A stretch of DNA of 62,748 bases from JBAPRR01 sp049281195 (GTDB lineage Bacteria; Actinomycetota; Acidimicrobiia; Acidimicrobiales; CAVXTF01): positions 1 through 62,748 of the forward strand of contig JBAPRR010000277.1 of the NCBI GenBank assembly GCA_049281195.1, written 5' to 3'. A program made the translations under genes and the position numbers. The notes beneath the pieces were generated by a model. It did no database searches and was not told the origin of the DNA. It was given only the letters and a program-made list of their open reading frames with translations. Positions 14,851-22,897 of this stretch are shown piece by piece (position 1 is the stretch's first letter; each line of letters begins with the position of its first letter).

Positions 14851-16035
14851 GTGAAACTCGCCGTCCCGACCGAGACAAGACCCGGCGAGACGCGTGTAGC
14901 AACCGTTCCGGACGTCGTCACGCGCCTCTCCTCAGCGGGCGTCACCACATCGGTGCAGGCCGGGGCAGGCGCTGCTGCATCGTTCTCCGACGCCATGTAT
15001 GTGGAGAAGGGTGCAACAGTCGAGCCTTCGACGGATGCGTTGTTCAAAGATGCCCAGGTCATCGCCAGGGTTCAGCCGCCTACACCCGAAGAGGCGGAGG
15101 CCATGCCCGAGGGCACGACTCTGATCAGCTTTCTCCAGCCCGCATCACAACTCGACACGGTCAAGGTTCTGGCCCGCAGGAACATCACGTCCTACAGCCT
15201 CGACCTGCTGCCGCGGATCTCCCGGGCGCAGTCGATGGACGCTCTGTCCTCGCAGGCGACGGTGTCCGGCTACCGGGCTGCGCTCGACGGTGCTGAGCTG
15301 CTTCCCAAGTTCTTTCCGATGTTCATGACTGCCGCGGGTACGGTCCCGCCGGCCAAGGTGCTGGTTCTGGGAGCAGGTGTCGCCGGCCTGCAGGCCATCG
15401 CAACCGCAAGAAGGCTCGGGGCCCAGGTGCGTGCTTACGACATCCGTGCTGCGGCAAAGGAAGAGGTCATGTCTCTAGGCGCTTCGTTTGTCGAGCTCGG
15501 CCTCGAGACGCAGGAGGGATCCGGAGGGTATGCCCGAGAGCAGTCGGAGGAGATCCTCGCCCGCCAGCGCGAGATGATCGCCAACGAGGTTGCTGCCGCC
15601 GACGTGGTCCTCACAACGGCGGCGGTCCCCGGACGGAAAGCTCCCGTGCTGGTCACAGCGTCGATGGTCGATGCCATGCGCCCCGGATCTGTGATCGTCG
15701 ACATGGCGGCCGATCAGGGGGGCAATTGTGAGTTGTCGCAACCTGGCGTCGACTTGGCCCACAAGGGGGTCATGGTTCGGGGGATGAGCAATCCCGCCGC
15801 TTCGATGCCGACGCATGCGAGCTTTTTGTATTCGAGGAACATCCAGAACTTCGTGTCTCTTCTCGTCGTGGACGGCGAGCTCAAGCCCGATCCGACAGAC
15901 GAGATCCTCATTGAGAGCTGCGTCACTGCCGGCGGAGCCATCGTTCACAAACCGACGGCTGAGCTGGCCGGCGCAGGCACAGGCTCCGGGAGAGAGACGG
16001 GCTCCGCCACCGCCGGGCCAGGGAGCGACTCATGA
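14851..16035 (+). CDS. pntAA: NAD(P) transhydrogenase subunit alpha part 1 (dI, NAD-binding)
   Basis: 394 aa from a GTG at 14851 (KLAVPTETRPGETRVATVPDVV, the usual PntA N-terminus). The NAD-binding fold shows VLGAGVAGLQAIATARRLGAQVRAYDIR and the family segment SMDALSSQATVSGYRAA. This is the cytosolic dI part of the proton-translocating transhydrogenase, which couples hydride transfer from NADH to NADP+ to the proton gradient. An in-frame GTG at 14794 would add 19 unusual residues. The C-terminal 25 residues are Gly/Ser-rich and overlap the next gene by 4 bp (ATGA). NADPH supply fits the reductive and oxygenase steps of lipid and steroid catabolism (inference). Confidence 0.92.
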   Translation: MKLAVPTETRPGETRVATVPDVVTRLSSAGVTTSVQAGAGAAASFSDAMYVEKGATVEPSTDALFKDAQVIARVQPPTPEEAEAMPEGTTLISFLQPASQLDTVKVLARRNITSYSLDLLPRISRAQSMDALSSQATVSGYRAALDGAELLPKFFPMFMTAAGTVPPAKVLVLGAGVAGLQAIATARRLGAQVRAYDIRAAAKEEVMSLGASFVELGLETQEGSGGYAREQSEEILARQREMIANEVAAADVVLTTAAVPGRKAPVLVTASMVDAMRPGSVIVDMAADQGGNCELSQPGVDLAHKGVMVRGMSNPAASMPTHASFLYSRNIQNFVSLLVVDGELKPDPTDEILIESCVTAGGAIVHKPTAELAGAGTGSGRETGSATAGPGSDS

Positions 16036-16412
16036 GCACGACCGGAATAGTCGAGTTCATCACGATCTTCGTGCTCGCCGGGTTCGTCGGCATCGAGGTG
16101 ATCTCGAAGGTCCCGAGCATCCTGCACACGCCGCTCATGTCCGGATCCAACGCGATCCACGGGATCATCCTTGTCGGGACGATCATCGTCTTGGGCGACG
16201 CCCACGGAGCCACCGAGGAGACTCTCGGCTTCCTGGCGGTCCTTCTGGCGACACTCAATGTCGTCGGCGGCTTCGTTGTCACCGACCGGATGCTTCAGAT
16301 GTTCAAGGGTCGCTCGGCGAACAGACCGTCGACATCGTCGACCGCCACCACGGCCCCCGACCCGGCACAGCCCGGTGGTTCAGGACAGCAACAACCCGAG
16401 GCCGGCGGATGA
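16032..16412 (+). CDS. pntAB: NAD(P) transhydrogenase subunit alpha part 2 (membrane)
   Basis: 126 aa with three to four hydrophobic helices (GIVEFITIFVLAGFVGIEVI, AIHGIILVGTIIVLG, TLGFLAVLLATLNVVGGFVV) and the family feature VPSILHTPLMSGSNAIHGI. It forms the membrane domain dII together with PntB. The split alpha subunit (pntAA + pntAB) is the form found in many actinobacteria and alphaproteobacteria. The last 35 residues are a Pro/Ser/Thr/Gln-rich cytosolic tail. It overlaps both neighbours by 4 bp (ATGA), so the three genes are translationally coupled. Confidence 0.93.
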   Translation: MSTTGIVEFITIFVLAGFVGIEVISKVPSILHTPLMSGSNAIHGIILVGTIIVLGDAHGATEETLGFLAVLLATLNVVGGFVVTDRMLQMFKGRSANRPSTSSTATTAPDPAQPGGSGQQQPEAGG

Positions 16413-17830
16413 CCCTCGGCACCTGGACCGATCTGGTCGACCTGCTCGCCATCATCGGGTTCATCATCGCTCTGAAGGGTCTGAGCTCACCTCGCCATGC
16501 ACGCAGGGGGAATGCACTCGGGGCTGCAGCAGCGGTGGTGGCGATCGGGATGACGTTCTCCAATCCGTCGCTCAGAAGCGCCGGGATCGGCGACATCGTC
16601 AATCACAAGCTGAACGTGATCCTCATCATCATCGCCATGGTGATCGGCACGGCCATCGCTGTTCCGGTCGCCCGCCTGGTGAAGATGACCGCGATGCCCC
16701 AGATGGTGGCCATCTTCAACGGGGTCGGTGGGGGTGCTGCGGCTCTGGTGTCGGTCACGGAGCTGCTCAAGTTCCCGAGCGCGGATGTGGCCGTGTACAA
16801 GATCGGCGAAGTCCTCTTCGGGGTGCTCGTCGGCTGCGTGTCGTTCTCCGGGAGCGCCATCGCCTTCGCCAAGCTGCAGGAGTTGATGACGGGAAGGCCG
16901 GTCACCTATCCCGGGCAGCAGCAGGTGAACGCGTTGCTCGGCATCGTGATCCTCGGCCTTGCCATCGCGGCCCTGGCAACCGGACACATCGTCTTCGTCT
17001 ACCTGCTGCTCGTGCTATCGCTGGTGCTCGGGGCAGCTTTCGTGCTCCCCATCGGCGGTGCGGACGTGCCGGTGTTGATATCGCTACTCAACTCGTTCAC
17101 CGGGCTCGCGGTGGCCGCGTCTGGGTTCACCCTCGACAACAACCTGCTCATCGTGGCCGGCACATTGGTAGGAGCGTCGGGAATTCTCCTCACCCGCCTG
17201 ATGAGCAGTGCCATGGGCAGATCGCTTCCGAACATCCTGTTCAGCGCGTTCGGGTCGGTTATCACGGCGGACGCTGACGCCCAGGTGGCGTCGGGCAAGA
17301 CGGTGAAGAGCGGGACCGCCGATGACATCGGGGTGCTGCTCGCCTACGCGCGCAAGGTTGCGATCGTCCCCGGTTACGGGCTCGCCGTGGCTCAGGCCCA
17401 GCACGCCGTCAAGGAATTGGCCGACGACCTGACGTCACGTGGCGTGGAGGTCTATTACGCGATCCACCCCGTGGCCGGCCGTATGCCGGGGCACATGAAC
17501 GTCCTGCTCGCGGAGGCGAACGTCCCTTACGAGCAACTGAAGGAAATGGACGAAGCGAATCCCGAGATGCAGACCACCGACGTCGCCCTGGTGGTAGGTG
17601 CGAACGACACGGTCAATCCCGCAGCACGTAACTCACCGGGGAGCCCGATCTACGGGATGCCGATCATCAACGTAGACCAGGCACAGAACGTCATCTTCCT
17701 GAAGCGGTCGATGCGCCCGGGCTTCGCCGGCATTGACAACGAACTGCTTTACGACCCGAAGACGACGATGCTGTTCGGCGACGCAAAGGACTCGCTCACC
17801 AAGTTGGACCAGGCCGTAACGGTCGCCTGA
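16409..17830 (+). CDS. pntB: NAD(P) transhydrogenase subunit beta
   Basis: 473 aa. The N-terminal half has about nine membrane helices, with FNGVGGGAAALVSVTELLKF and GADVPVLISLLNSFTGLAVAASGF, typical of dII. The C-terminal half is dIII, the NADP(H) site, with VPGYGLAVAQAQHAVKELAD, HPVAGRMPGHMNVLLAEANVPYE and VGANDTVNPAARNSPGSPIYGMPI. All expected motifs are intact. ATG at 16409 overlaps the pntAB stop; the open frame extends upstream to 15815 but that part overlaps pntAA and pntAB and has no PntB features. Confidence 0.95.
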   Translation: MTLGTWTDLVDLLAIIGFIIALKGLSSPRHARRGNALGAAAAVVAIGMTFSNPSLRSAGIGDIVNHKLNVILIIIAMVIGTAIAVPVARLVKMTAMPQMVAIFNGVGGGAAALVSVTELLKFPSADVAVYKIGEVLFGVLVGCVSFSGSAIAFAKLQELMTGRPVTYPGQQQVNALLGIVILGLAIAALATGHIVFVYLLLVLSLVLGAAFVLPIGGADVPVLISLLNSFTGLAVAASGFTLDNNLLIVAGTLVGASGILLTRLMSSAMGRSLPNILFSAFGSVITADADAQVASGKTVKSGTADDIGVLLAYARKVAIVPGYGLAVAQAQHAVKELADDLTSRGVEVYYAIHPVAGRMPGHMNVLLAEANVPYEQLKEMDEANPEMQTTDVALVVGANDTVNPAARNSPGSPIYGMPIINVDQAQNVIFLKRSMRPGFAGIDNELLYDPKTTMLFGDAKDSLTKLDQAVTVA

Positions 17831-17848
17831 GCCTTCCGGCTTCGCACA

Positions 17849-17900
17849 CTCAGTGCTCTGGCCAGCTCAGTGCTCTGGCTAGCTCAGTGCTCTGGAGCAG
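17849..17900. repeat. Three 17-bp tandem copies across the 3' end of the PIN/TRAM gene
   Basis: Units at 17849-17865, 17866-17882 and 17883-17900 share CTCAGTGCTCTGG. The third contains the minus-strand gene's stop codon (17884-17886); the other two repeat that tail in the gap to pntB. Confidence 0.88.
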
Positions 17901-18987
17901 TTGTACCGGCTCCGGCGTGCGCGGGCTCGGCATTTACGGCGTGTCCACCGCTCTCCGCCAGGTGGGCGAATACCAACAGTCCCTGACTGGTTTGCCGCGT
18001 GCTCGCCACCACAACTGGAACGTTCAACCTCCCCACCAGGTGAGCGGCATCGTTCACCACGACCATGTCACCCTCGGGTAGGTAGCCGACCGCCTGGCGG
18101 GCCTGACGGCCCGATCGGATCAGATCGACAACGAGACGTTCACCGGGCAGGTGGTCGGGTGTCAGCTCCGCCGTGAGGCGCCGCAGATCGAGAGTATCGA
18201 CGGCGTGCTCTTCTGCCAGGGTGACCACCTCGGAGGAGCAGGTGGCAACCCTGAGCCCGTAACGGGTGGCCAGAGCGACGACCTTCTCTCCGGCGTCGTC
18301 AAGGTGCAGGAGCTCTTCGTCGTCGATTCGGATGTCGACGCCGGCGACGCGAAGCGTCTCGACCGCCTCCAGGCCCCTCCTTGCTCGACGTGAGGTCACC
18401 GGGTCCGGGCTCTCGGCCAGCGTTCTCACCTCGTCGATCACGAAACGGGGAAGAACCAGTCCCACGTCGAGCAGACCGGCGCGCCCGAGCACCAGCAGGT
18501 AGCGGTCCATCACCGCGGAGGTGTCGACCACGAGCATTCCGGTGGGTGGGGGCTCGGCCACCGGATCGAGCAGTCTCGATATCCCGGCGGCCCGGACCAT
18601 GTCCCTTCCTTTGACGATCCCGAGGCGGACGCCGAACACGGCCAGCACCCACGCCACGGCTGACACCACCGGGAAGTCGATGCTCGAGTGAACGAGAGCG
18701 ATGAGCGGAAGTCCGGCCACGATCCCGAGAAGGAGACCGGCGGTCCCGATGACTGTGCCGGCGAAGATCTCCGCCGGGGGCATCTTGCGAAGGCCACCGA
18801 CCGCACCCGTCATCTCCTTGTCTAAGAACCGGCCGGCTACCCCGCCGATGACATAAGAGATGAAGGAGCCCAACGCCAGGCCAATGACCGGGGCGATGCC
18901 GTGTTTGTCGATGCTGTTTCCTGTGGCCAGACCCGCGATCGCCCCTGCGATGACCAAGAAGAGTCTGAACCCCTCGACGAAGATCAT
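17884..18987 (-). CDS. Membrane-anchored PIN-TRAM domain protein (YacL-like)
   Basis: 367 aa. Four hydrophobic helices fill residues 1-120 (LFLVIAGAIAGLATG, APVIGLALGSFISYVIGGVAG, IFAGTVIGTAGLLLGIVAGLPLIALV, VVSAVAWVLAVFGVRLG). A PIN nuclease domain follows with acidic residues in MLVVDTSAVMDRY, PRFVIDEVRTLAES and DDEELLHLDDAGEKVVALA. A TRAM-like domain (GERLVVDLIRSGRQARQAVGYLPEGDMVVVNDAAHLVG) closes it. The domain order equals Bacillus YacL, of uncertain function; a membrane-bound RNase is the usual guess. Convergent with pntB. The C-terminus ends in an Ala/Gly-rich tail inside a tandem repeat. Confidence 0.88.
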   Translation of the reverse strand: MIFVEGFRLFLVIAGAIAGLATGNSIDKHGIAPVIGLALGSFISYVIGGVAGRFLDKEMTGAVGGLRKMPPAEIFAGTVIGTAGLLLGIVAGLPLIALVHSSIDFPVVSAVAWVLAVFGVRLGIVKGRDMVRAAGISRLLDPVAEPPPTGMLVVDTSAVMDRYLLVLGRAGLLDVGLVLPRFVIDEVRTLAESPDPVTSRRARRGLEAVETLRVAGVDIRIDDEELLHLDDAGEKVVALATRYGLRVATCSSEVVTLAEEHAVDTLDLRRLTAELTPDHLPGERLVVDLIRSGRQARQAVGYLPEGDMVVVNDAAHLVGRLNVPVVVASTRQTSQGLLVFAHLAESGGHAVNAEPAHAGAGTTAPEH

Positions 18988-19693
18988 TCAGCAGCCTCGG
19001 TCCGTCCTACGCGGCCACCGGTCATCGTTGAGACGATGGTGGTCCGCGGCTTGCAAAACCTCTTCTGAAATGTCGGCACAGAGAGGCCCCGTGTTGATGG
19101 TTTCGTCAACCGGAAAGCGAGGGACTGTGCCTTCTTCGATAATCGCGGACGTTGCTATGTGCAACTCCCTTTCTAAGCACTACAGAAGGTCAATTTGCAG
19201 AAAGCGCCACATAAAGTGGCCAAGACTGCTGGTTGTCGCTTGCGGCGTGGACGAAGCGTCAACAACACTGGCTACCTCATCGGACACCGAGGGGAGTCGG
19301 CTAGGGATCAAACGAATCTTCGGGTGAGGGGTCCTGCGCCCGTGGTCTGTGCCCACGATCCGCGCCATATCGTGCACACAAGACAATGGGTATACGTTGC
19401 CAGGCGAAAGTTGGAAAGCAGCCAGGTACACGGAAAAACTGCAAGCACGAGAACCGTGGTCTGCCGGGTTAGCAGGCAGGCCGGCTGACCTGCTACTGAA
19501 GTAGGCCTCTCTCGCAAGCACCATGCACTCAGCGGTTCGGCTCTGCCGTTGCACGTTGATCGGAAGCTCGTCCAATCTCCTGACCCCCGGATCGTGGCGC
19601 TACCTGACTGCGAGCACCCCACAAGCGCTGCACTCCCTACGAGGCTGAATTCGGGTAGGCCATGAAAAACCGGCCTCCTCGCAAAGAACGCAG
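18988..19693. other. Long intergenic region, 706 nt, upstream of the GH18 gene
   Basis: No convincing gene. A frame on the minus strand (19180-19575) and a few on the plus strand lack family features, ribosome sites and actinobacterial codon bias. Base composition is more AT-rich than neighbouring genes. Secondary-structure candidates: CATCGT/ACGATG (19023-19038), TAGCAGG/CCTGCTA (19470-19495) and AGGCC/GGCCT near 19657-19676. The last 350 nt could hold a structured leader RNA of the GH18 gene; I tried to fit c-di-AMP (ydaO), c-di-GMP and cobalamin riboswitch patterns and none matched. Confidence 0.45.
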
Positions 19694-22600
19694 ATGTACA
19701 GACAGGACGTCGCAGTGACCCAGGACAACGTCGCAGTGACCCACAACAACTCAGGCCCAGTGGATTCCGAGACTCACCTGCACATCGTCGCCGGCAGCCA
19801 GCTCCAGGGAGCCAGGCTCGGTCCGGATCCTGCGCCCGCGGCGCCTATTGTAGGTTCGCGCCTTGACGGCTGCCTGATGGCCGTGGTGGCAGAAGGTGGG
19901 AGGGCCCTCGCCTCCGATACCGCCCTGGTCGGTGAAGAGTGGCAGCTCGTCCTGGAAGCGGCAGGCACACGGATCGCCGGTTGGCCGTGGTCTGAGGTGA
20001 TCGGGATCGCCGCGGACGAGATCGCCGCGGATCCAGACGGAAAGTGGACCCAGCTGCTCGAGGTGTCGACAGCGGATCACACATTCAGGTTCCTCGCACC
20101 CGCCTACACGATCAGCGCATGGGTATCGAAGCTGCCGGCCGCGGGTAAATCTCGTGTGCGTGAGCTCAGGGTCTACGCGGCCGAGCCGAAGACGCCGTCA
20201 GCAGACAGCCTCAAACCAGCCAACAGCCTCAAAAGAGGCAGGGCTCAGAAGCCGCTCCAAAACGGACCGGTCAAGTCTGAGGAGAACAGGGCGATAACGC
20301 AAAGGAACAACGAGTCAGGTTCTGTCCCGGGGCGAGCGCCCGGCGAACAAGCGAACGATCGAAACCCCGGGGGGGATCAGCCCATGGCCGAGGAATCACT
20401 CGGAAAAATGCAAGAGCGAGAGCGACTGAAGCCTGACGAGGGCGCCGCCGGCCTCAATGGCACAGGATCACCTGAAGTGCCACATGGTTCAGGCGCTGCC
20501 GCTGCCGTATCCATTGGCACAGCTGCTAACGGCACAGCTCCTGATGGCCCAGCTCCCAGTGACACAGCTCCCGGTGACACAGCTCCCAGTGGCTCAGCTC
20601 CCAGTGCCACAGCCGGCTCCATAAGCTCCGTGACGCCTGCGACTACGACGCGCGCCACGCACCGCCGCAGACGCTTGTTCGGTCGTTCTTCGCGCACGAA
20701 CAGGCACGCCGCAAACGAAGTCGATATTGCCAACACAAGTGCGCAGTCCCCTGACACACTGGGTGCCAAGCCGACGGCATCCGATCCTGATGCTGCTGAC
20801 GTCTCTCCCACCGATCTCCTCTTGCCACCCCTTCCCACGAAAACTCAGGTCGTCCGTAATTTCTTGAGCCTGTCCCGTCGACCGCGAGTCACGACCGGGC
20901 CCATGCACGCTCGCGCTCATGCCGCTTCCGCCGTCGCAGGTACGGACGAAACCGAAACCGAAACCGATCAAGCAATTACTCCGGTAAAGCCGAGCTTCAA
21001 GAATCTCGGCGCGATACTTCCTGCGCTTCTCGCGTTCACACACGTCGGCGGCCACACCAAGCAGAGTCGGTGGACTCCTAAGCGCCGTGTCGCTGCAGGT
21101 GTGCTCGCAGTCCTCGTGGCCGGCTTCGCCATCGCCGGGACCGCGGAGGCTTTCACAGGCTCGAGCAGCGCCCTTGCGCCCAGGCACACCGCCGAGGTCA
21201 TAGGACCAATCGCCCCGGACGTCCCTGAGACGCACAACCTCGTAACAGCGCTCGCGCCTCCGGTGCTGAGCGACTTCAAGCTCCCGGCCGCGAGTGCCAA
21301 ACCGGCTCCCGCCCCTGCGACGCTGATATCGATGCCGTCGCTCTCGTCCCACGAGATATTCGCTTTCGCCCCTTACTGGACCCTCCCCCAGGAAAGCCAG
21401 TTCAACGTGGCGGACATGACGACTCTCGACTATTTCGGGCTCGATGTGAACGCCAACGGATCCATCGACGAATCGGGCGACGCCTGGACCGGTTACGAAA
21501 GCCAGGACCTCGCAAACCTCATCACCCGTGCGCACGCCGCAGGTGATCGGGTCGTGCTCACCGCTGAGTGCTTCAGCCAGTCGACCCTCGACTCGGTAAC
21601 TTCGAGCCCGACCGCGGCGACCACTCTCGGGAACGCGTTGGTGAGCCTCGTCGAGGCAAAGAACCTCGACGGCGTGAACATCGACTTCGAGGGAGCGGGC
21701 TCGCAGGATCAAGCCGGCCTTACCGCGTTGATGGCGAAGGTCTCGTCGATCGTGAGAGCCGCCAACTCGCACTGGCAGATCACCATGGACACCTACGCGT
21801 CTTCCGCAGGAGACCCGGACGGCTTCTACAACATCGCGGCGCTGGCGCCGAGCGTGGACGCGTTCTTCGTCATGGCGTACCAGATGGGCGGTCCCACGGA
21901 TTACACCGAGAGTCAGTACGGCGGTTCCGACTTCTCCGCTACGCAGACGTTGCAGGAGTACACCCAGGTTGTGCCCGCCTCCAAAGTCATCTTGGGACTT
22001 CCGTTCTACGGGTATGAGTGGCCGACCACGGGTCCGACGGCGTCGGCGACTCCGACCGGCGTAGCGACTCCGGTTGCCGACTCACAGATTCTCGGCACGG
22101 GGACAGGCACCGTCGGCTCCCAGATCACCACCTCGACCAGCGCAACCACATCAACGACGTCGACCACCCCGCCCAACCAGACGACCACAACGACCGCGCC
22201 GCCGACCGTCAACTGGGATGCCGCGTCCGACACATCGTGGATCGCGACCGAGACCAACAATCAGTGGTACCAGACCTGGTTCGAAAGCCCGGCCGCACTC
22301 GCCGCACGAGCCCAGGTCGCCAACAGCTTCAAGGCCCGCGGTGTCGGGATCTGGAGCCTCGGGATGGACGGGAATGATCCTGCGATGTTGACCGCTCTGC
22401 TCGGCAACGCACCGGTGAAGAAGGAGTCCTCGACACCGGCAAAGGCTCCGGCGAAACGCACCACCACTACGACGACAAAGAAGACGACGACAACGACCGG
22501 GCCACAGACAACGACGACCGGTTCGACGCCAACGACCGAAGTTCCGTCGACGACGCCTACGACATCGCCGACCACCAGCACCACAGAGCCGTCTACGACC

Positions 22601-22705
22601 ACCACCACGGCTCCGTCGACCACCACGACCACGTCGTCTTCAACTACGTCGACGACAGATCCTTCGACAACGACGACGCAACCGACTACGCCCACGACGT
22701 CCTGA
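19694..22705 (+). CDS. Membrane-anchored GH18 glycoside hydrolase with cytosolic PH-like domain and Thr-rich tail
   Basis: 1003 aa. Residues 30-160 form a small beta-rich domain (LMAVVAEGGRALASDTALVGEEWQLVLE...WPWSEVIGIAAD) that resembles a bacterial PH-like fold. A disordered stretch of about 290 residues follows, rich in Ala/Pro/Ser/Thr. One membrane helix lies near 466-486 (AAGVLAVLVAGFAIAGTAEAF), so the C-terminus should be outside. Residues 545-800 are a GH18 barrel with FAFAPYW, the catalytic motif DGVNIDFE (659-666, Glu666 as acid), FFVMAYQM and ILGLPFYGYEW. A spacer rich in Thr splits the barrel near residue 800-840, and the last 85 residues are nearly all Thr/Ser/Pro. Peptidoglycan or chitin-like glycan is the likely substrate. 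The start ATG at 19694 has a weak ribosome site; a 21-bp repeat encodes VAVTQDN/VAVTHNN. Confidence 0.85.
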   Translation: MYRQDVAVTQDNVAVTHNNSGPVDSETHLHIVAGSQLQGARLGPDPAPAAPIVGSRLDGCLMAVVAEGGRALASDTALVGEEWQLVLEAAGTRIAGWPWSEVIGIAADEIAADPDGKWTQLLEVSTADHTFRFLAPAYTISAWVSKLPAAGKSRVRELRVYAAEPKTPSADSLKPANSLKRGRAQKPLQNGPVKSEENRAITQRNNESGSVPGRAPGEQANDRNPGGDQPMAEESLGKMQERERLKPDEGAAGLNGTGSPEVPHGSGAAAAVSIGTAANGTAPDGPAPSDTAPGDTAPSGSAPSATAGSISSVTPATTTRATHRRRRLFGRSSRTNRHAANEVDIANTSAQSPDTLGAKPTASDPDAADVSPTDLLLPPLPTKTQVVRNFLSLSRRPRVTTGPMHARAHAASAVAGTDETETETDQAITPVKPSFKNLGAILPALLAFTHVGGHTKQSRWTPKRRVAAGVLAVLVAGFAIAGTAEAFTGSSSALAPRHTAEVIGPIAPDVPETHNLVTALAPPVLSDFKLPAASAKPAPAPATLISMPSLSSHEIFAFAPYWTLPQESQFNVADMTTLDYFGLDVNANGSIDESGDAWTGYESQDLANLITRAHAAGDRVVLTAECFSQSTLDSVTSSPTAATTLGNALVSLVEAKNLDGVNIDFEGAGSQDQAGLTALMAKVSSIVRAANSHWQITMDTYASSAGDPDGFYNIAALAPSVDAFFVMAYQMGGPTDYTESQYGGSDFSATQTLQEYTQVVPASKVILGLPFYGYEWPTTGPTASATPTGVATPVADSQILGTGTGTVGSQITTSTSATTSTTSTTPPNQTTTTTAPPTVNWDAASDTSWIATETNNQWYQTWFESPAALAARAQVANSFKARGVGIWSLGMDGNDPAMLTALLGNAPVKKESSTPAKAPAKRTTTTTTKKTTTTTGPQTTTTGSTPTTEVPSTTPTTSPTTSTTEPSTTTTTAPSTTTTTSSSTTSTTDPSTTTTQPTTPTTS

Positions 22706-22725
22706 ACAAATCGTCCTGAACGATT
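22698..22725 (+). repeat. 14-bp tandem duplication copying the stop codon of the GH18 gene
   Basis: CGTCCTGAAC occurs at 22698-22707 and again at 22712-22721 (period 14). The first copy holds the TGA stop. Confidence 0.75.
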
Positions 22726-22860
22726 CGTCGCATTGCATTTCTCTGACGCGCAATGACGCGTCATGGCTTTCGGACTGCGCGATTTTCCCGGCGACACACA
22801 ATGTTCCGGTGGTTAACACGGCGTTTCCGATGAATAGCGCGAAAATTCACCTTGTATAGG

Positions 22861-22888
22861 TTGAATCCACAGACTGCGTAAGTACCAT
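22861..22888 (+). promoter_or_regulatory. Sigma-70-like promoter of the CHAP gene, possibly leaderless
   Basis: TTGAAT (22861-22866), 16-bp spacer, TACCAT (22883-22888), then 9 nt to the GTG at 22898. Each hexamer matches the consensus at 4 of 6 positions. The short distance implies a transcript starting at or just before the start codon, which is common in actinobacteria. Confidence 0.4.
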
Positions 22889-22897
22889 TCAGAACTC

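Noticed and set aside
15815..16408. Upstream extension of the pntB frame
   Set aside because: It overlaps pntAA and pntAB in another frame; family similarity begins at 16409, where the ATGA overlap lies.
16171..17277. 368-codon open frame within pntAB/pntB
   Set aside because: Arg/His-rich shadow of the pnt genes in another frame.
19180..19575. 131-codon open frame on the minus strand
   Set aside because: No ribosome site, no family pattern, and composition unlike neighbouring genes.
19320..19693. Possible riboswitch (c-di-AMP, c-di-GMP or cobalamin) before the GH18 gene
   Set aside because: None of the conserved core motifs of these classes could be lined up; only generic stems are present.
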